This document shows positions 33,040 through 45,047 of a stretch of 64,000 nt of DNA, in pieces. The stretch's first letter is position 1. Each line of letters starts with the position of its first letter. Under the pieces are notes generated by a model that was not told where the DNA came from, ran no database searches, and saw only the letters and a list, made by a program, of their open reading frames with translations. Source of the stretch: Eunapius fragilis (Eukaryota; Porifera; Demospongiae; Spongillida; Spongillidae); assembly GCA_963681505.1 (NCBI GenBank), contig OY811982.1, positions 4,710,237-4,774,236 of the forward strand, written 5' to 3'. The position numbers were made by a program, and so were the translations under genes.

Positions 33040-34327
33040 ACTAGAGGCATTGTCAGCATGTTGTGCCCAGCATATGCTCTTTGAACGCGTATGTGCATGT
33101 GTGGCGCAACACACTATCAACTTCACAATAATGAAGCCATAAGCATACCATGTGGATTTAAAAGTACGATGACTACTACCAAAGATATGACTTGGTGAAA
33201 GCAGGCCGGTTTAGATGTTCTGAAGGAACACTTTCGGACTTGTCACATGAGCATTCACCTTTAACGCCTTTCAAATACGTGATCACGATTGCATGCAGGT
33301 AATTTAAGTCTAATTTAACATAAATTATTACCCAGCATATATACCAGATTGAACACGCTGCAGGTCAGAGCCAATGCAAAGGCTTTGCTAGGCAGAGTTA
33401 CTCTAGGTTAATTGTAGATCAAGGATGCTAGTAGGTTTAGTACATAATATATGTATTATTAGGTGTTGCAGTTACACTGTTTATAAGTAATCATGAAGTG
33501 ATTTATTATAATTACTATTGTTAAGCCCAGAATAAACCTACGTAATTGCCTGGGTGCCTGGTGGGCTCAGCCGGCTGTGGATTGTAGTCTTGGCACCATC
33601 TTTGACTCTAGGCAATTGAATTTGATATACGGAACAATATCTAATTAACCAGTAATTTCATTCTTTTTTCGCATTGCAATGGTAGTTCATGTGAATTCAA
33701 TATAAAAAAGGTAGATCAGTGGCTTGTGGTACCTGCTATGCATTTCCATTAAGACTGGCAGAAATCATGTTACTTTTGCTTTTTCTAATCTAAGAAATTC
33801 TTTACCATAATATACTAAAAGACGTAAAGATGGTAATGTGGGTGTTGTCCTACTGCAGGGTATTTGAACCAGATATCTGCTTTCTCTTCGAGTTTTTTGA
33901 ATGCTACAGATAGGTTCGGGAGTCAAAGTTTGTATATTGATAGTTTGGCATAGGAATGTACAGAAATTAGAACAATGATGTTCAGCAAACATTTGTACAG
34001 TTTTAAGCAACCTGCTTGACCCAGACATCAAGCATGAGACCTGCAATCGTGAAAATGTGTATCTTCAACCAACGGGATAACTTTAAGGTACACAATCTAT
34101 TTACAACCACTAGCGACAACTTTTTATTTTGTTGATTATATGAATATGTGTATCTCTCTACTTGAAGACATTAGCTAATCCTCTTTTTTCACCCCCTCCC
34201 CCTCTAACCTCATTTGTTTTCATCATTTAAGACTTTTCAATGAATCTCAGAAAATGTGTACATGTTTACTTGACCATGTACAACAGTCACTTTGTCCTAC
34301 CTTGTTGAATGAACCTACCCACTCCAG
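33040..34327. other. No gene; probable intron
   Basis: AT-rich, with a pyrimidine-rich patch (34180-34205). The last 80 bp (AATGTGTACATGTTTACTTG) resemble the intron ahead of exons at 9545 and 19681. Confidence 0.5.
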
Positions 34328-34429
34328 GATGGTAATACTCCATTACACCTAGCTTCAATGGAAGGTCATGCTACTTGTGTGGAACATCTCCTTTGTACTC
34401 CCGGTATTGATGTGAACATTGAAGATGAG
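34328..34429 (+). CDS. Ankyrin-repeat exon (102 bp, one full repeat)
   Basis: Acceptor CCACTCCAG, donor GTGTGT. The 34 residues open DGNTPLHLASMEGHATCVEH and close with PGIDVNIEDE: the TPLH signature, the second-helix VEHLL, and the usual end of a single ankyrin repeat. Start and end are both phase 0, so the exon can be added or lost without breaking frame. The donor-side intron (GTGTGTTGGTCATTTTAA) matches that of exon 1 (GTGAGTTGGTCATGTTAA). All key residues are intact, so this exon is likely functional. Confidence 0.8.
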
Positions 34430-35363
34430 GTGTGTTGGTCATTTTAATGCTAACTGACATTAACAAACACATACATGTACATGATACAACAGTTATTAAG
34501 GCTTGAAGCCAGTTGTTTGCAACTCAGGTTACCATCTAATTAACCACAAAATAAAGAAACCAGTTTATTGTTTGTGACAACGTTAATCAAAATAGGTTTT
34601 GCTTATTGCCCTGTAAATACTGAACCCCTCAATTGGTTTTAAATCCTCTATTTGTACTCATATGTGCAACCTACAATGAAATACATGGGAAAGTTTGCAT
34701 GAAAATGGTATAATTTTGACCACTTGATTCCTGCCAATGATTGAGGCAATCAGTGTCCTGTAGAATGTATTGGAGGCAGGTTCGTAAAAGATTGGCATGA
34801 ATCAAGCAGTGAAATGGGCATGTACATTGCACAGCTATATCATCGCAACGAATAGAGTAAATATTAACCAACAGGGCACATTAATATGACAGGACCCGTC
34901 TACTCTTCTGCAGAAAGATTTTTAAGTTTTGAACCCCTAGAGGTAACGCCCTTTGTACATATTGTACGGAGAAGACCTAAGGAACAGAAATAAAAAAGTG
35001 CCATAGAAGAAAGGTGTGGTAGAATGTGCTGCAGATAGCAGTCATTAGCATTATTTGTTCGGAAGTTATAGTGATTCAAACAAAAAGCATTTTAATAACT
35101 TTTTATTTGATACATCAATACGACATTTTCGTGTCAACTGTCCCATAAAATTAATATACATAAACGTGAAATTTATAATTACACTATTTCTCTATTATGC
35201 ATTTATTCAGTTCCAGATATCAGAGATTTGATAATGCATGGGTAATAAACCACCTATTCTTATGGGGCTTGCATTGTCCAAATCATGTAAAATTTGGTGT
35301 ATAAGTAGTGGGGTCATTATGGTATAGAATTTTTCCCTGTTCATCAATTTTTGCTTTATTTAG
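34430..35363. other. No gene; probable intron
   Basis: AT-rich unique DNA; nothing further seen. Confidence 0.5.
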
Positions 35364-35549
35364 GGGGAAGTAATTGCATGGTTTCACACCAATGATTTAG
35401 GCAACACTGTGGCCCATTTAATGTATGGGAAACAGCTGCTTAATTGTTTGACACAAGTGGAGGAAGGGGAAATTAGAGTGTCCAAGAAATCAATAGCAGC
35501 ATTTGTACAAATTTCCAGTTATCAACATATCACAGCACACCATTTCTGA
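35364..35549 (+). CDS. Possible diverged ankyrin-like or terminal exon
   Basis: After the acceptor TTTATTTAG the frame stays open for 61 codons to a TGA at 35547: GEVIAWFHTNDLGNTVAHLM and LLNCLTQVEEGEIRVSKK. DLGNTVAHLMYGKQLLNCL resembles a worn ankyrin repeat (DGNTPLHLA...L..L). It does not have the 102-bp format of the others. It could be an alternative last exon or chance. Confidence 0.25.
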   Translation, partial: GEVIAWFHTNDLGNTVAHLMYGKQLLNCLTQVEEGEIRVSKKSIAAFVQISSYQHITAHHF

Positions 35550-35675
35550 ATGCCTTATCTTCTCTCTCCACTGCACATATAATAGATGTTACCCCTTGGG
35601 TTCAAAGCTTTAGTATTTGTTTATACAAGTTTTTAAAAATTGCCACGTATATAGAGGTGTATAGCTGTACTAAAT

Positions 35676-35920
35676 GAGTGCACATTTTCCCGCACATTTT
35701 CCCGCCTGCTGATTTTGTGACTCCTGGCTCATATGAGTGAAGTTTTTCTATACAGATAATCACAGAGTGCACATTTTCCGCACATTTTCCCACCTGCTGA
35801 TTTTGTGACTCCTGGCACATATGCATTGAATAAGTGAGGTTTGCCCATACAGATAATCACTGATACAGATAATCAATTGCTATCAATTGCCATCAATTGC
35901 TATCAATTGCTATCAATCTG
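35676..35920. repeat. 89-bp tandem duplication and CAATTGCTAT microsatellite
   Basis: GAGTGCACATTTTCC starts at 35676 and 35765, each followed by CTGCTGATTTTGTGACTCCT. Directly after, TATCAATTGC is repeated about five times (35869-35918). Confidence 0.85.
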
Positions 35921-36289
35921 AAGTGTATTAAAAATTATGATTCTTGTGCCAACGTTTGCGTAAGCTCCATTGGCATCCATTTGAACATTTTAACCATATT
36001 TAATGAGCAGGCAATGCTGTCATGGAGTGAGTATCAGCCGCTAAACCTTTGACAAAGTCCGGGCACCAATGATAGTGTAAGGTCTGATTAACTGGGTCTC
36101 GGACTCCCATGCCACTGAGATGAGTAGGAGGTGAGAATAATTTGGTCTCAGATTCACTTACTGCCCCTTGAAACAAAAGGTCTGGTTAACAGCATCTTGC
36201 AACATATTAAAGAGCCTCGCACAAGTTAGGTAGAGCTCTCTGTGAGGTACAACCACTCAAATTGCAGTAATTTGAGAGTGCAGCATATA

Positions 36290-38237
36290 TGCGGCTTGAG
36301 GGTAATCACCCAGCCTATTTATTCTGGATACCCAGATCTTCACTGTGATTTGGACAAAATCATTCATATACTGAAACACCTGCATAACGCATGGTACTAC
36401 AGTATAGCATCATGGCACATGACTGAATTGACATTTAAAAATTATGGAGGAGCTGTCCTTTTTCTGCAGATGGAAGGACGATAGAGGTCCAAAGATCACT
36501 TCTTCCTGGAAGCCATCCACCTATATACAGCTGATGCTGAGAGAATCTACTCAGCTATCATTGATTGCCTGAAACTGAAAAACCTCAATATGAACAAACG
36601 TATAGGAATGGGGTTTGATGGAGCCAGTACATTCACAGGTAGGTTAACTGGAGTTCAAGCTTGATTAATGAAGCATGCACCTTATGCACTAATTGTGCAC
36701 TGTCATTTCCACATCCTACGGTTGGCTTGTGTTCAAGCTGCCAATGCCACTCTGAGAATAAAACATGTATGTAGCATTGATCAGACTTAGGAATTTTTTT
36801 AACAACTCTCCTAAGAGAACATAATCTCTCAAAGAGGTTCAGTGTATACTTGAACTGCCTGAATTGAAAATCATAAAACCTTTCGTTACTCGTTGGCAGT
36901 CACATGAGCTCTCTGTGAAGGGCGTGAAGGCAAGCTATTGTGCTATTGTCTCTGCTCTGGACAATATCCCTGCTCAAACCCATGACCCAAAGCTCTAGGT
37001 CTGAGCAAAGCTCTGAGTTAAAAAGCTTCAGTTCAGCTATTGATATATTAGCTTGATTATACATTTCACCAGTGGCTGAACTGAGCAAAACACTGCAGTT
37101 TGAGTCCCTTGACTTGTCTGTTATATCTAGTCTTCCATTGTAACCCTGCACACTCTAGATGACAAACTTCCCCCTTCTGAAAACTGGGTTTCTGCACTTC
37201 TCTCTCACACTCTGTCGTAATGTGATTATTATCGAGTGGTGGGGACAGTGTCGGATTCTTTGTTTAAGCCTCTTCGCTACCGTTGTACATATAAGTCACT
37301 GGTATTTCAATGCGTGCCTTTGGTTTTTTTTTTGTTTTTGCACTCATCTGAGTAAATAATTATTGAGTGGTGGGGACAGTGTCGGATTCTTTGTTTAAGC
37401 CTCTTCGCTATCTTAATAGGTCATTGGTTGTTCAATCACTGCCTTTGGGGGGGTGGGGGGTGCCTGTTACCTTTCTGAAGAGCGCTTTAGTGGTTTCTGG
37501 CCACAATGACAGGTGTGTTCTCACTTTTATGGCTTCCAAATCCGATAAAATCTGTTGTGGGCTATTACTAACAAAACTAAGTTTTCTAATAATAGAAATT
37601 GTGTGGAGCATAGAAAGTCATAATACTAAATAAATTCAGCAGTATTTAGCTTGTCTTCTTAAGGCCTTTTTGTAATCGCTAACATTACGCTTCAATCGTG
37701 GCAAAGATACAATGCAATAAACCTGTTATCCGAGCGAATCGTATGTTATCAGATCTGGAAGAAGCAGAAATGTTTATTAATGTTTGAATGTGGGAATGAT
37801 GAATGAGCGTTTTCTCTGTTGTCTGAGCTTTCTAAGCTAGGTTCGGATATTTTTTGTTACCTGGTGCGTTATGGTGTAGAAAAATTTGCTGAGACTCTGC
37901 AAAGTGATCAAACTTGTAACCAAAGATGCACTGATCTCACTTGATATCAAGACAGAAATTCTGACGATTAATGGCTAAGTAAGCCTGAAAGTCCAGTTAA
38001 AAAGGAATTAGCTTCAAATCAATGTTCAGAACAATGTTTCCAAATTTAAGTACACTTGCTATCATTTGCAGTTTTAAGTAGAAAGAAGCTTTTTGTGGAT
38101 AAAGTTGATTAAAACTTGTCTAAGAAGCCTTCTAAGTGATCTGGTTTCTAATTTAATGAAAATAGCAGTAAAGTCTCCTGATATACTATCAAAGGATGAT
38201 CTTGATGCAATACATGGAATAGAAAGAATTTCTGTGT
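36290..38237 (+). pseudogene. hAT-superfamily transposase relic
   Basis: The reading FLEAIHLYTADAERIYSAII, then MNKRIGMGFDGASTFTGRLT (about 36595-36650) gives the first catalytic-Asp block (GFDGA). HAPYALIVHCHFHILRLACV (about 36675-36730) is the CxxH region of hAT. Degraded pieces continue to about 37215 (KTLQFESLDLSVISSL). A tandem duplication (37224-37440) and non-coding DNA then interrupt. 38100-38237 reads LIKTCLRSLLSDLVSNLMKI and DILSKDDLDAI, the C-terminal dimerisation region. The pieces could come from one element split by later events. Different hAT subfamily from 22540-24600. Confidence 0.65.
37224..37440. repeat. Tandem duplication, about 137-bp unit
   Basis: GAGTGGTGGGGACAGTGTCG, followed by GATTCTTTGTTTAAGCCTCT, occurs at about 37232 and 37366 and then diverges. 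A G tract (37446-37464) follows. Confidence 0.8.
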
Positions 38238-39005
38238 AAGTAATTCCTAACTTGTGTGTACTGCCTTAGTTATGATGCATTTACTAAATATCACCCCAAA
38301 GTGCCAAACAGGTGTTTTATATTTCCATTCATCGTGACCCTAGTTGTACATGGGCGCTCTTTTGGCCAGGGGTTCAAAATCCATACAGCTTTGTGTCGGA
38401 GTGTAGGTGCTATGGCAACTACCAATGCAAGGATTTTGCAGGATCATGCTACTAATATTTGTCAAACTTTAAAGAGGGACACAAGCATACTGCAGCATTT
38501 CTTAATTGTTTTAATTGATAATTTCTGATGAGTGTATGTCAACCAGTAAATCGCCAAAGTTGTTCAGAATGGTAGGATACTGTTTGCTGCATTTTGCAAT
38601 GGAATGTGTTCTGTTCTTTGATGTTACTTTTCTCTGTGCAGGAACAGAGGAGCCAAATAGTGGATGTTGATAATATTTGTAAAGCTTTGTAGCATATACT
38701 AATGGCTTAATTATCTTACTATGGAGCTTTGTATGTTGGAAGGGCAGGGAGCACATTTGTGTTTTTTTTTTTTGGTCTAACATACAAGTGTACAATATAT
38801 GGCAATTGATTATATTTTCACTTAAACCAGTGATGACACCATCATAGGACATAAGCCTAATTTCACCTGTAATGCATGCAGTCCTGTGTGCAGTAGCTAG
38901 TTCTCTCCCCCCTTCCGCTTGCGTCTTTAGTATAGGCTCTTGCATTAGTTTCAACAAAATTCAGAAAACTTGTACATCATATTGTTGATATTTTTCTTTC
39001 TCCAG
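38238..39005. other. No gene; probable intron
   Basis: The 148-codon minus frame at 38511-38957 has no domain and low-complexity parts; I treat it as chance. The last 45 bp are the acceptor flank of the next exon. Confidence 0.45.
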
Positions 39006-39107
39006 AACGGTAATACTCCACTACACCTTGCTGTAAGGGAAGGTCATAATACTTGTGTGGAACTTCTTTCCTTGGCTGATGGTATTGATGTGAACATTGG
39101 GAATGAA
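39006..39107 (+). CDS. Ankyrin-repeat exon (102 bp, one full repeat)
   Basis: Acceptor CTTTCTCCAG, donor GTGAGT. The 34 residues open NGNTPLHLAVREGHNTCVEL and end DGIDVNIGNE. The first residue is Asn instead of Asp, the consensus loop residue being tolerant. Phase 0 at both ends, no defect. Flanked left by AAACTTGTACATCATATTGT, comparable with the intron ends of its sisters. Confidence 0.8.
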
Positions 39108-40672
39108 GTGAGTTGGAGAACTTTGCTATAGTTATTAATGAACATGTTGAGTACGATACTGCGGTGTGGGTAAGACATGCAACTGGTTCTTCTGGCACTC
39201 TGTTAATGTTGATGTGGTGAACACAGCTACGTCTACTGTTTATGTTTAACACTAGTTTTACATGATATGCAGGAATTGTTGGCCAATTTTGGGACAAGCA
39301 GAAATGGAAAATTTCTCTTTGAGTGCTTTTTTATACTGCTAGGTGAAGAGTGGTCTTATGTTACTTCCTGTTCTTACAAGAGGACCAGATGTTTCTTTGG
39401 CTCAAACCAATTATCCATAGTTAATTGATTCGGGCTGTGGCAAACATTGGTGCATTGTTAAAAATTCATAAGCCAACTGTCAGTTGGGCCAATCCAGGTT
39501 ATACAAGTATGATGTTGCATCGAATATGCAAACTAAGTTAGTGCAATATCTGTTCTCAAAGCTGCAATTGTGGGTGTACAGAACGAACTATTACTTCGCA
39601 CCTCAACTAACTCAAGTATTAATGGGAGGATACCCGAACACCAATGTGTGGCATATATGAAGATGACAATGTACATGCAGTAATTGCTTTGCATACACAG
39701 CTAAAATAGTGCTTTAGTTTGCTGGTCTGCGAGCTTGCACCATATAACCAATTGCAGCAGTATTTTGATGTTAGCAGACTGAGCTCAAGGATGTCAGTCC
39801 AGCAAAGTGTAGCGAAGGTTTAAGCAGCAATGCATCGTCCGGGCTTCATTTCAGCTGAGTCAAAAATGCTTCTCCATCAATTTTCGCTACATTTGCAGCA
39901 GCAAAGGTCATGGTAGAAACTAATCTTGCGTGCACAATTTCAATGCTAACATTACAGCAGGCTACCTTGTACACATTTACCACATTATGTATTCATGGAT
40001 AAGCCGGAGAACAAGGTTTGAAGACAAATTTTCTGGAAGTATGGAGCGTAGTTGAATTGTGCATGCAACCTGCCAGAAAAAAAGTGCACAGGAGTGTCTT
40101 TTACTGCATGGAAATGATGGATTTGACAACTTTGACAGGTATAAGAATTGCTATGATGAATTTCTATCTCTTTCAAGAATAGTCACTAATACACGCAAAG
40201 ATTGTACTGTCATCGGAAGTTTCGCTAGAAACTTCCGTATAAGATTTGACCCCGACTATGAATCTCATTAAAAATACAAAAAAAGTTATTCAAAGGTATG
40301 TAAATGTAGCTACCTACTCTTACTAAGCTTGGTTTACAATATGACATTGGTGGCTGAACATTACGGATCAATTATGGATTAATTACGATCAATTACGCAT
40401 CATCAATTACGCCCGGGAATAATGTGCACGAACAAAGAAAAAATGAATGAAACAAGCTCAGTTGGCATCTAGGCTGGCAATCGCCTGCTCCAAGCCAAAG
40501 TCGGTCGTTATAAATGATCTTTACAGCAGGCTGAACACTTGCCTCATAAGATCAATTTCTTTGGCCATCCTTAGTAGGATGGTGTCGACATGAATTTTGC
40601 GTTTGTGTGTTATTTATGTATCAGTGTACTGTATATATTACGGTTTAATAGAATGTACATGTAAAAAAAGTA
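39108..40672. other. No gene supported; probable intron
   Basis: The 70-codon + frame at 40059-40271 (ends FRIRFDPDYESH) has no recognised domain. Around 40370-40420 short ATCAATTACG repeats occur. Confidence 0.45.
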
Positions 40673-40955
40673 CAAGTAAATAAAAAACCTCTATGAGAAA
40701 GTTGGTGGGATATAGGATTTGAAGGCAATGGTGGTGTAAAAAGCAAGGAAACAAGGGTCTGTAATAGTAAGGGAAAATGTCATAGTCATGTATTTAGCAC
40801 ACGAACATAGTATATGCTACAAACGGGCTAAATATAGGACTATGACATTTTCCCTTACTATTACAGACCCTTGTTTCTTTGCTTTTTACACCACCATTGC
40901 CTTCAAATCCTTTATCCCACCAACTTTCTCATAGAGAAGGTTTTTTATTTACTTG
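40673..40955. mobile_element. Fold-back MITE, family A copy 3, with TA target duplication
   Basis: 283 bp between TA dinucleotides (40671-40672 and 40956-40957). Terminal repeats start CAAGTAAATAAAAAACC and are perfect. The arms run through GAGAAAGTTGGTGGGATATA to a central stem of AGTAAGGGAAAATGTCATAG. The clearest copy of the family; the TA supports Tc1/mariner-type mobilisation. Confidence 0.85.
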
Positions 40956-41419
40956 TATGATAATACAAGCAAAATAATACGAGAGGGAATTGTTGTATGC
41001 TCTGTACTCCACAAAATGGGTTAAATGCTTGTTAAACAGAATTTAAATTCACCAGGTCTCTCTTATGTAGTAAGCCCTGAAACTGAATCCGTGTGTACCC
41101 GTTGTGCTTTTACTGGCAGCGAAATTCATCTTAAGCTAAAAATCGTAGCGTTGTAGGCCTCTGGGGAATACATTTACCTTTATTGGCCATAATTACCATG
41201 CAGTAATTAGCAACGTGCACTATAGATGTGTCATTTTAAAGCAGGTAGCAAACACCCGTGAAGCTGTGTGTTTATACGACAACCCTTTCATGTGGTTGTT
41301 TCTTATAAGTTGCTACCATTGCCATAGATTGAGGTATGTTCTCCTACATGAGATACATGATACTACAGAGGGAAAGACTCCTCATCAATTCCATTCCTCC
41401 TCAGTTCCATAGTTTCTTC
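40956..41419. other. No gene seen
   Basis: Unique DNA; the 65-codon + frame at 41215 shows no domain. Confidence 0.5.
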
Positions 41420-43538
41420 TCTGTCTCGCCTGTACCTTTTGCAGGTGGGGCAGCATTAGGTTGGTCAGTTTGACCACATCCTCCATTTACTCATCTGCCA
41501 TCTCAGACACAGAGTTCAGCACCTCTGGGTTATAGTTTTTTTTAACACCCTGGAACAAGTCCTCTGAAACTCCACTGAATTCTGGTTTTGTGAATCTGGT
41601 GTACTGATCACTGATTGGTTTGCTTAAGCTGATGTGGAGACCCTTGTAGTAATCCCTAAGGTTGGTATGAGTGGCTCCGTTCTCTATGGTTCTAGCATAA
41701 AAGGGCTCCACTAGATGTACTCCCAAGCAGGCAAACACCACCAGAATGACCCTAAGGTAGGGGAGCTCCATTACTTCTCAAACTAAGCAGGCCAAGCGGG
41801 GGTTCTGATTCAGAAACTCCACGAGGTTGTCAAAATTTTAGACAAGAACTGCTGCTGCTCTAGAAAGACAGCGAAAACAATTATCCTTGTACGCCAAAAG
41901 GACACGGGATACATTCCTCTGCTCCAAAAAGTGAATAAATTCTTTGTGTCTATTTCAGGGAGCTACCAGTTTCAGGCACACATCTAGAGCCTGTCCAGCT
42001 AGACTGGAATTTTTGTGTCAATCTCTAATTCTACCATGAAACCCTTCAAGACTTGATCCATCTTCATCTCTGCTTCCAACATCCTAACCACCTTGTTCTT
42101 AGCTGAACTGAAGCCCAGGGTAGTGTGTGTTCCACAAAAGAGTTGTCCAGCAGGTTTCTCCAGATTATACATTTCAGCCAGAAGCTCAGCAAATCCTTTG
42201 TTATGCTCTGTACTGTCTGTATGTGTGTGTCTACCAACTTATAAATCTCTTCCACTTTCACACCTCTCACTGCTGCCACCATCTCCATCCCCATGTCCAC
42301 CTGCATAGCAATGTCCTCAGTTGTCTTTCCATGGATGCTGAGGATGGGCAGAGGGTAGGGACAATCCTGCCTTACATGCAGACCCGGCACTATAAATTGA
42401 GCCACTCCCTTTATGTTGTACTGTCTGAGGCATGGGTCACCATTCGTCCTTTCTCCTTTTCCATCACCAGCATGTCCACGACAAGAGATAGGCTCTGTGC
42501 CTCAATCTGTTGCAAGACTATGCTGATGTTCCTTACCTGTATGTTTGTCAAGGTATCAATATCAAAGCTTCCTTCAGGGTTCTTCCATTCCTTCCAAACA
42601 TCCCATTGCCCACCTCAATAACAGCAGTTGATACTTCCTTCAAGGATAGTCCTCCTCCTCCAAACAAATTAGCAACAGTCTTGTAAAAATCATCTCGAAC
42701 TTTTCGCTCTGAACTTCTGATGTGCCGATACTCACTTGGCAGAGGATCAATTTGTGCGTCTACCTTCTCAATGTACAGTTTTCGTTTTTTTTTTTGCTAT
42801 GGAAGAAGTGGGTTCTGCATTACCTTCTGTTGTAGGACCCTCATCAATAGTTTCTTCCTCATCAATACTTTTGCTAACAATAACTCCAGCCTCAATAAGT
42901 ATATCTGAGAGATGGCATCCAGACTTTTGTAACTGAATTGCTGATCTCTCTCCCTCCTGTAATCTTCCTCTCTCTCCCTCTTCCTCTGGGCCTTCATCAT
43001 ACTGTGATACCATACAGGGTCTACTCCCTTGGAACAAAACATCTTTCTTTCTGTCTTCTGGTCCTCATAATACTTCTATTCCATTTCACTCATGCTCACC
43101 CCCCATTCCTTCTCTAGTTTCTTTCTTAATTCTGAGCCTTCTGCATATACATCATTTTGCTTTGTGAACAGTTCCTTGTACTCTTTCACAGCTCTTGATT
43201 CTTCTTTGCCTGTCTCACCATACCTCATCCTCCCAACACTGAATGTTTTCCTAAGCTTCTCTACCCTCCTCTGAATGGTGGATACTGACACACAGAAGAC
43301 AGTGTTAGTACTTTGCATACACTTGCTTCGCAACTTCCCTGACAGTCATGGCATTGGTTACTGTGCCTTTTCCTTGTCTCTCCAGGTGGTATCTCAGCAT
43401 TCCTATTACACTCTTTATAGTGGGCAGTTTGGTGGAAGGCTGGAAGTCCTTGAATGGGACACAATCCCTATCAGCATCGAACGCCTTGTCTCTGGATCGG
43501 GTTTTACACCCACTACTCCCTGCTTCACCACTTGTCAT
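41420..43538 (-). pseudogene. Relic of an uncharacterised repeated protein family
   Basis: Right to left. A plausible start Met at 43538 gives MTSGEAGSSGCKTRSRDKAF and SVIGMLRYHLERQGKGTV, ending at 43305. 43333-43076 continues with VSTIQRRVEKLRKTFSVGRM and LEKEWGVSMSEME. 43037-42768 is charged, EGPEEEGERGRLQ-type in one frame and REREEDYRRERDQQFSYKSL in the next. 42405-42064 has LPILSIHGKTTEDIAMQVDM and GVKVEEIYKLVDTHIQTVQS. 41771-41487 has LPYLRVILVVFACLGVHLVE and PEFSGVSEDLFQGVKKNY. Together these look like one protein of 700 or more residues, split by frameshifts. I recall similar uncharacterised multi-copy proteins from sponges, corals and fish, which suggests a mobile element, but cannot name a catalytic domain. 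The C-terminus is missing. Confidence 0.55.
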
Positions 43539-43989
43539 GATTGCAAAAAGAGACGAAAACGAAGTAAATAGAACACAATTCGCCTCGTTTGGAGATGCAA
43601 GAGCGATGATTAATCGTGATCTGAGCTTATCCTTTTTGTTCACGTGCGTGTTCTCGTTAGCGGTAGTCGTTAATTGGCAATGCGTGGGTGTTAAAATGAC
43701 TGATATGGCAGGAGGTGGGGTGTTTATTTCACAATGGACACATATCCTACATATACTGAATTTCATCTACATATGTCAAGGAACAACTACCCAAGCGGAT
43801 GCAACCCAATTCAACAATAAGTTCTTTTTTGCAATTACCACCCCCCTACCATGCTCTAGTTTCATCTGCTTGTTAATTGTATGTAATGTGTTGGTAGTTA
43901 GATTAGATGGCTTCGCTAAAAAGGCTAGAAAAGTACTTTATAAATGAAACTGTATAGCGCACAGAAATGAGAATGGTAGGTGGGGTGGG

Positions 43990-44573
43990 GGTAGGGTAAC
44001 ACGGACACTCTCTTCAATGCAACTGATAATCAATAAATTAATTAGAATTAGTGTGCAAAGTGAACTTTTTCAAAAAATGCATGTGCCCACATACTATATG
44101 TTTAATTTGGCAATAGATTCTTTATTCACTTTAACGTGTGACCATAGATTCTTTATTCACTTTAACTTGTGACCACAGCGTAAAGTTGTGCCACGAATGC
44201 TGGAAGCCCTCCTGAGAGAGTGGACACTTACACTGCACAATTATATCATTGTAGCAAAAGATACCCTCGAGTACAGCTCTCCTGCTTAAATATCCCATAC
44301 ACCAACAATAATGTCCGCATACATACACAATCCAGACAGTTTTAGAAGCGCAGGGCGCTCTCTATTGAGAACCAAGTTAACACCTCATCCAGCTAGGTCT
44401 GGGTACTTGACTGTATGCCCTGACACACACCCAAGCTGAACCTAAGCCAAATGGCTTTAACTAGTCTGCCGCTGACCTGTAACAGTAACTAATCCTCCTT
44501 TATCAATGAATTTAACTGCATACATGGGTGTTTTGTACATATCATGTTGTCTGAACTGTTATACCCTCTCCAG
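43990..44573. other. No gene; small tandem repeat
   Basis: A 32-bp unit, ATAGATTCTTTATTCACTTT plus AACGTGTGACC, occurs twice in tandem at 44113-44175. Otherwise unremarkable, probably intronic. Confidence 0.6.
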
Positions 44574-44675
44574 ATTAATGCTACTCCATTACACATTGCT
44601 GCAAAGGAAGGTCATACTACTTGTGTAAAATGTCTCCTTTCCACCCCTTATATTGATGTGAACATTACAGACAGA
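44574..44675 (+). CDS. Ankyrin-repeat exon (102 bp, one full repeat)
   Basis: Acceptor CCCTCTCCAG, donor GTGAGT. It encodes INATPLHIAAKEGHTTCVKC and ends YIDVNITDR. Gly after the Asn turn is replaced by Ala and the leading Asp by Ile, mild departures from the repeat consensus. Frame, length and phase match the other modules. Followed within 90 bp by a recent tandem duplication. Confidence 0.8.
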
Positions 44676-44763
44676 GTGAGTTGAGGTATTGCATGTTGAG
44701 TTGCTACGAATGGGTAACTTCCATGTAAAAATGATGCTATTCCAGTTTATACTATTTCAGTAC

Positions 44764-45047
44764 AGAATAAAATCTGTAATGCTTTTATTATTTTCAAGAT
44801 AAAACAACAATGTAACTTCTCTGAGACTTGTGTTCATAGAATGCTCCATTGCATAGTTGAAGAATGTAGAAACAGAGACACATGTACTAAGTGTCCAAAC
44901 GTGGTAGAATAAAATCTGTAATGCTTTTATTATTTTCAAGATAAAACAACAATGTCACTTCTCTGAGACTTGTGTTCATAGAATGCTCCATTGCATAGTT
45001 GAAGAATGTAGAAACAGAGACACATGTACTAAGTGTCCAAACGTGTT
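44764..45047. repeat. Near-perfect tandem duplication, 142-bp unit
   Basis: 44764-44905 and 44906-45047 differ at only two positions that I can see (GTAACTTC against GTCACTTC, and the final GGT against GTT). It is non-coding. Confidence 0.95.

Noticed and set aside
33541..33620. tRNA- or SINE-like stretch (GGTGCCTGGTGGGCTCAGCCGG)
   Set aside because: Some resemblance to an A box but no B box, cloverleaf or poly(A) tail could be found.
38511..38957. 148-codon minus-strand open frame
   Set aside because: No domain, no splice support, and sits in AT-rich intron-like DNA just before an ankyrin acceptor.
42127..42621. 164-codon open frame on the plus strand
   Set aside because: Antisense to the better-supported minus-strand reading with DIAMQVDMGMEM and VEEIYKLVDTH motifs; low-complexity Leu/His/Cys content.
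43348..43947. 199-codon plus-strand open frame with hydrophobic stretches
   Set aside because: Lies opposite the start of the minus-strand orphan family relic; hydrophobicity is the expected shadow of its charged codons.
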